Shown: positions 5,097 through 6,324 of the stretch, piece by piece
Numbering within the stretch: position 1 is the stretch's first letter
Layout: each line of letters begins with the position of its first letter
DNA from: Selenomonas sp.
GTDB taxonomy: Bacteria > Bacillota > Negativicutes > Selenomonadales > Selenomonadaceae
DNA length: 6,324 bases
NCBI GenBank assembly: GCA_015265235.1
Contig: JABZYJ010000110.1
Location: 1 to 6,324, forward strand
Direction of reading: 5' to 3'
Notes under the pieces: model-generated
Told to the model about the DNA's origin: nothing
The model's database searches: none
The model's input: the letters and a program-made list of their open reading frames with translations, nothing else
Made by a program: the position numbers and the translations under genes

Positions 5097-6324
5097 ATGG
5101 AAAATGTCTACGCGTTGGTCAAGCGCTTTTACTTGGCGCATGGACGCGCACAGATTTTTGTTCCGCGCACACTGACGGAGCGGTATCTGCGTGAGGCGGC
5201 GTGGCGGGGCGAGAGTGCTGAGGGGCTGTGTACGGACTGGTACTGCATCGAGGACTTTCTCACGGTCATCATGCGGCGCGATGAGTCACTCGCACGGCTT
5301 TTGATCCATATCGACTACCTTGCTCTCTTTTTCCGCTTTGCCGACGCGCATATCGATCGTCGTCCGCTGAAACGCCATGCGGAGGACTATTTTAAACGCA
5401 TGAATGATTTCCTCACGTATCTGGATGAGACGGGGAAGTATGAGATCGATTTCGGTGAGCTGGATGCCGATCTGGAGATGTTCTACCTTACGGGGCGTTT
5501 TCGCCTGCCGGAGCGTGTGGAGTGGGAGGAGATCGAAGGGCTGACCCTTGAGGATATCGAGGAGGATGAGCGCATCGAGATGGAGGAGCTGAATTTGCAG
5601 CTCAACGAGCTCCTCCACGAGATCGGCGAGTATTTCCGTCGCCCCATGTACCAGCGGGAGATCGGGCGCGCGGCGATGATCTATACGGGCAATCTCTACG
5701 ATGCGAGTGCCTATGAGCAGTCTTCTGACGAGGAAAAAGAGGCGTTCTGGCTGCGGTTCTGGGACTATTTCTTCTTTGATTATCATCTGATCAGTACGGA
5801 TGAGACACCGATCGAGCACTTCTGTGCGAAGGAGGATAAGACGCTGCGGCAGGATGAACGCGAGATTCTGCGCGATCTCCTCGCGGCACGATTTGCCGTG
5901 CTGACGGTGGAGGAGACGTATGAGGATCACATTGTCTGCAGCGATCTTCTGCGTGAGGAGGAGGTTGTTCTGCCGCGGCCTGACATCCCGGGGGCGCTCG
6001 AGAAGAACATTCTGTTCGGGCACATCTGTGATGAGGGCATGATGATGCTCAACTATATCACGGCCGTACCCGCGAGCCGACCGCTGCAGCGGCGCATCAA
6101 GGATACGATTCAGCAGGAGTATGAGCTCTTTCTCTATCAGTCGCCCAAGGCAGATATGGATGATTTTCTCGCACGCGAGGCGGCACTCGTGCGTCATACG
6201 ATTCACATGCTCGCGTCGCGTGCACGGCTGAACGTCCTGCCGCAGCATGCGCTGCCGCCGAGGCGTCCGAAATGGACGCTCTCGCAGCATAGGTGTGCGG
6301 AGGAGTTCAGTGCACTCGCTGTCG
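5097..6324 (+). CDS. Uncharacterised acidic protein, 3' end outside the window
   Basis: The frame is open without a stop for 409 codons to the window edge, with G/C-rich third positions like the chaperone genes. The ATG at 5097 follows GGGAGGG (5087-5093) closely. An in-frame ATG at 5079, after GAGGG (5071-5075), would add MASGGF and cannot be excluded. I see no signal peptide or membrane segment, so a cytoplasmic protein is likely. Residues about 142-178 are a strongly acidic, helical, probably coiled-coil stretch (WEEIEGLTLEDIEEDERIE). Residues 217-242 (FWLRFWDYFFFDYHL to TPIEHF) and 262-292 (LAARFAVLTVEE, then a DLL block) remind me of a region that precedes SEC-C zinc-binding motifs in some bacterial proteins of unknown function. 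This is recall, not an alignment, and no SEC-C cysteines lie inside the window. Scattered Cys and His residues form no clear metal site. Function unknown. Confidence 0.85.
   Translation, partial: MENVYALVKRFYLAHGRAQIFVPRTLTERYLREAAWRGESAEGLCTDWYCIEDFLTVIMRRDESLARLLIHIDYLALFFRFADAHIDRRPLKRHAEDYFKRMNDFLTYLDETGKYEIDFGELDADLEMFYLTGRFRLPERVEWEEIEGLTLEDIEEDERIEMEELNLQLNELLHEIGEYFRRPMYQREIGRAAMIYTGNLYDASAYEQSSDEEKEAFWLRFWDYFFFDYHLISTDETPIEHFCAKEDKTLRQDEREILRDLLAARFAVLTVEETYEDHIVCSDLLREEEVVLPRPDIPGALEKNILFGHICDEGMMMLNYITAVPASRPLQRRIKDTIQQEYELFLYQSPKADMDDFLAREAALVRHTIHMLASRARLNVLPQHALPPRRPKWTLSQHRCAEEFSALAV

Noticed and set aside
5286..6290. A 334-codon open frame on the minus strand opposite the last gene
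   Set aside because: The + strand frame has a promoter, a ribosome binding site and normal codon use. The minus-strand product looks like a codon-bias shadow and has no recognisable domain.
1..6324. CRISPR arrays, tRNA or rRNA genes, insertion sequences, attachment sites, prophage genes
   Set aside because: None was seen: no regularly spaced repeats, no transposase or integrase-like frames, no tRNA-like cloverleaf, and the gaps between genes are short.

Overview
The window holds a class I heat-shock operon, hrcA-grpE-dnaK-dnaJ, in the order usual for Firmicutes. It has a textbook CIRCE operator and a sigma-A/sigma-70 type promoter in front. All genes lie on the + strand. The coding regions are GC-rich with strong G/C preference at third codon positions, while the control region before hrcA is very A/T-rich. 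DnaK lacks the roughly 23-residue insert in its nucleotide-binding domain that E. coli-type DnaKs carry. Gene order, CIRCE and the insert-free DnaK together point to a high-GC Firmicute. A Selenomonas-like member of the Negativicutes would fit, but that placement is inference and was not tested by any search.

Layout. Positions 1-57 are probably the last codons of an unidentified upstream gene, closed by a strong intrinsic terminator at 76-117. Positions 118-288 are non-coding. They hold an A/T-rich stretch with a 12-bp direct repeat and an imperfect inverted repeat, the promoter (195-223), the CIRCE (239-265) and the hrcA ribosome binding site. hrcA (289-1323), grpE (best start TTG at 1338, to 1907), dnaK (1945-3810) and dnaJ (GTG start, 3820-4968) follow with gaps of 14, 37 and 9 bases. 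A GC-rich hairpin (4980-5011) lies just after dnaJ. A separate promoter (5020-5048) then leads into a long, very acidic, uncharacterised protein gene that starts at 5097 (or 5079) and runs off the window end.

How the genes work together. HrcA represses the operon by binding CIRCE. DnaK, with its J-domain co-chaperone DnaJ and nucleotide exchange factor GrpE, refolds and protects unfolded proteins in the cytoplasm. The downstream gene has its own promoter and no visible CIRCE, so it is probably not part of the heat-shock regulon.

The chaperone operon looks ordinary and intact, and no new biological system is evident. The items most worth checking are the uncharacterised downstream protein, the repeats upstream of the promoter (possibly a second regulator site), and the non-ATG starts of the two co-chaperone genes.
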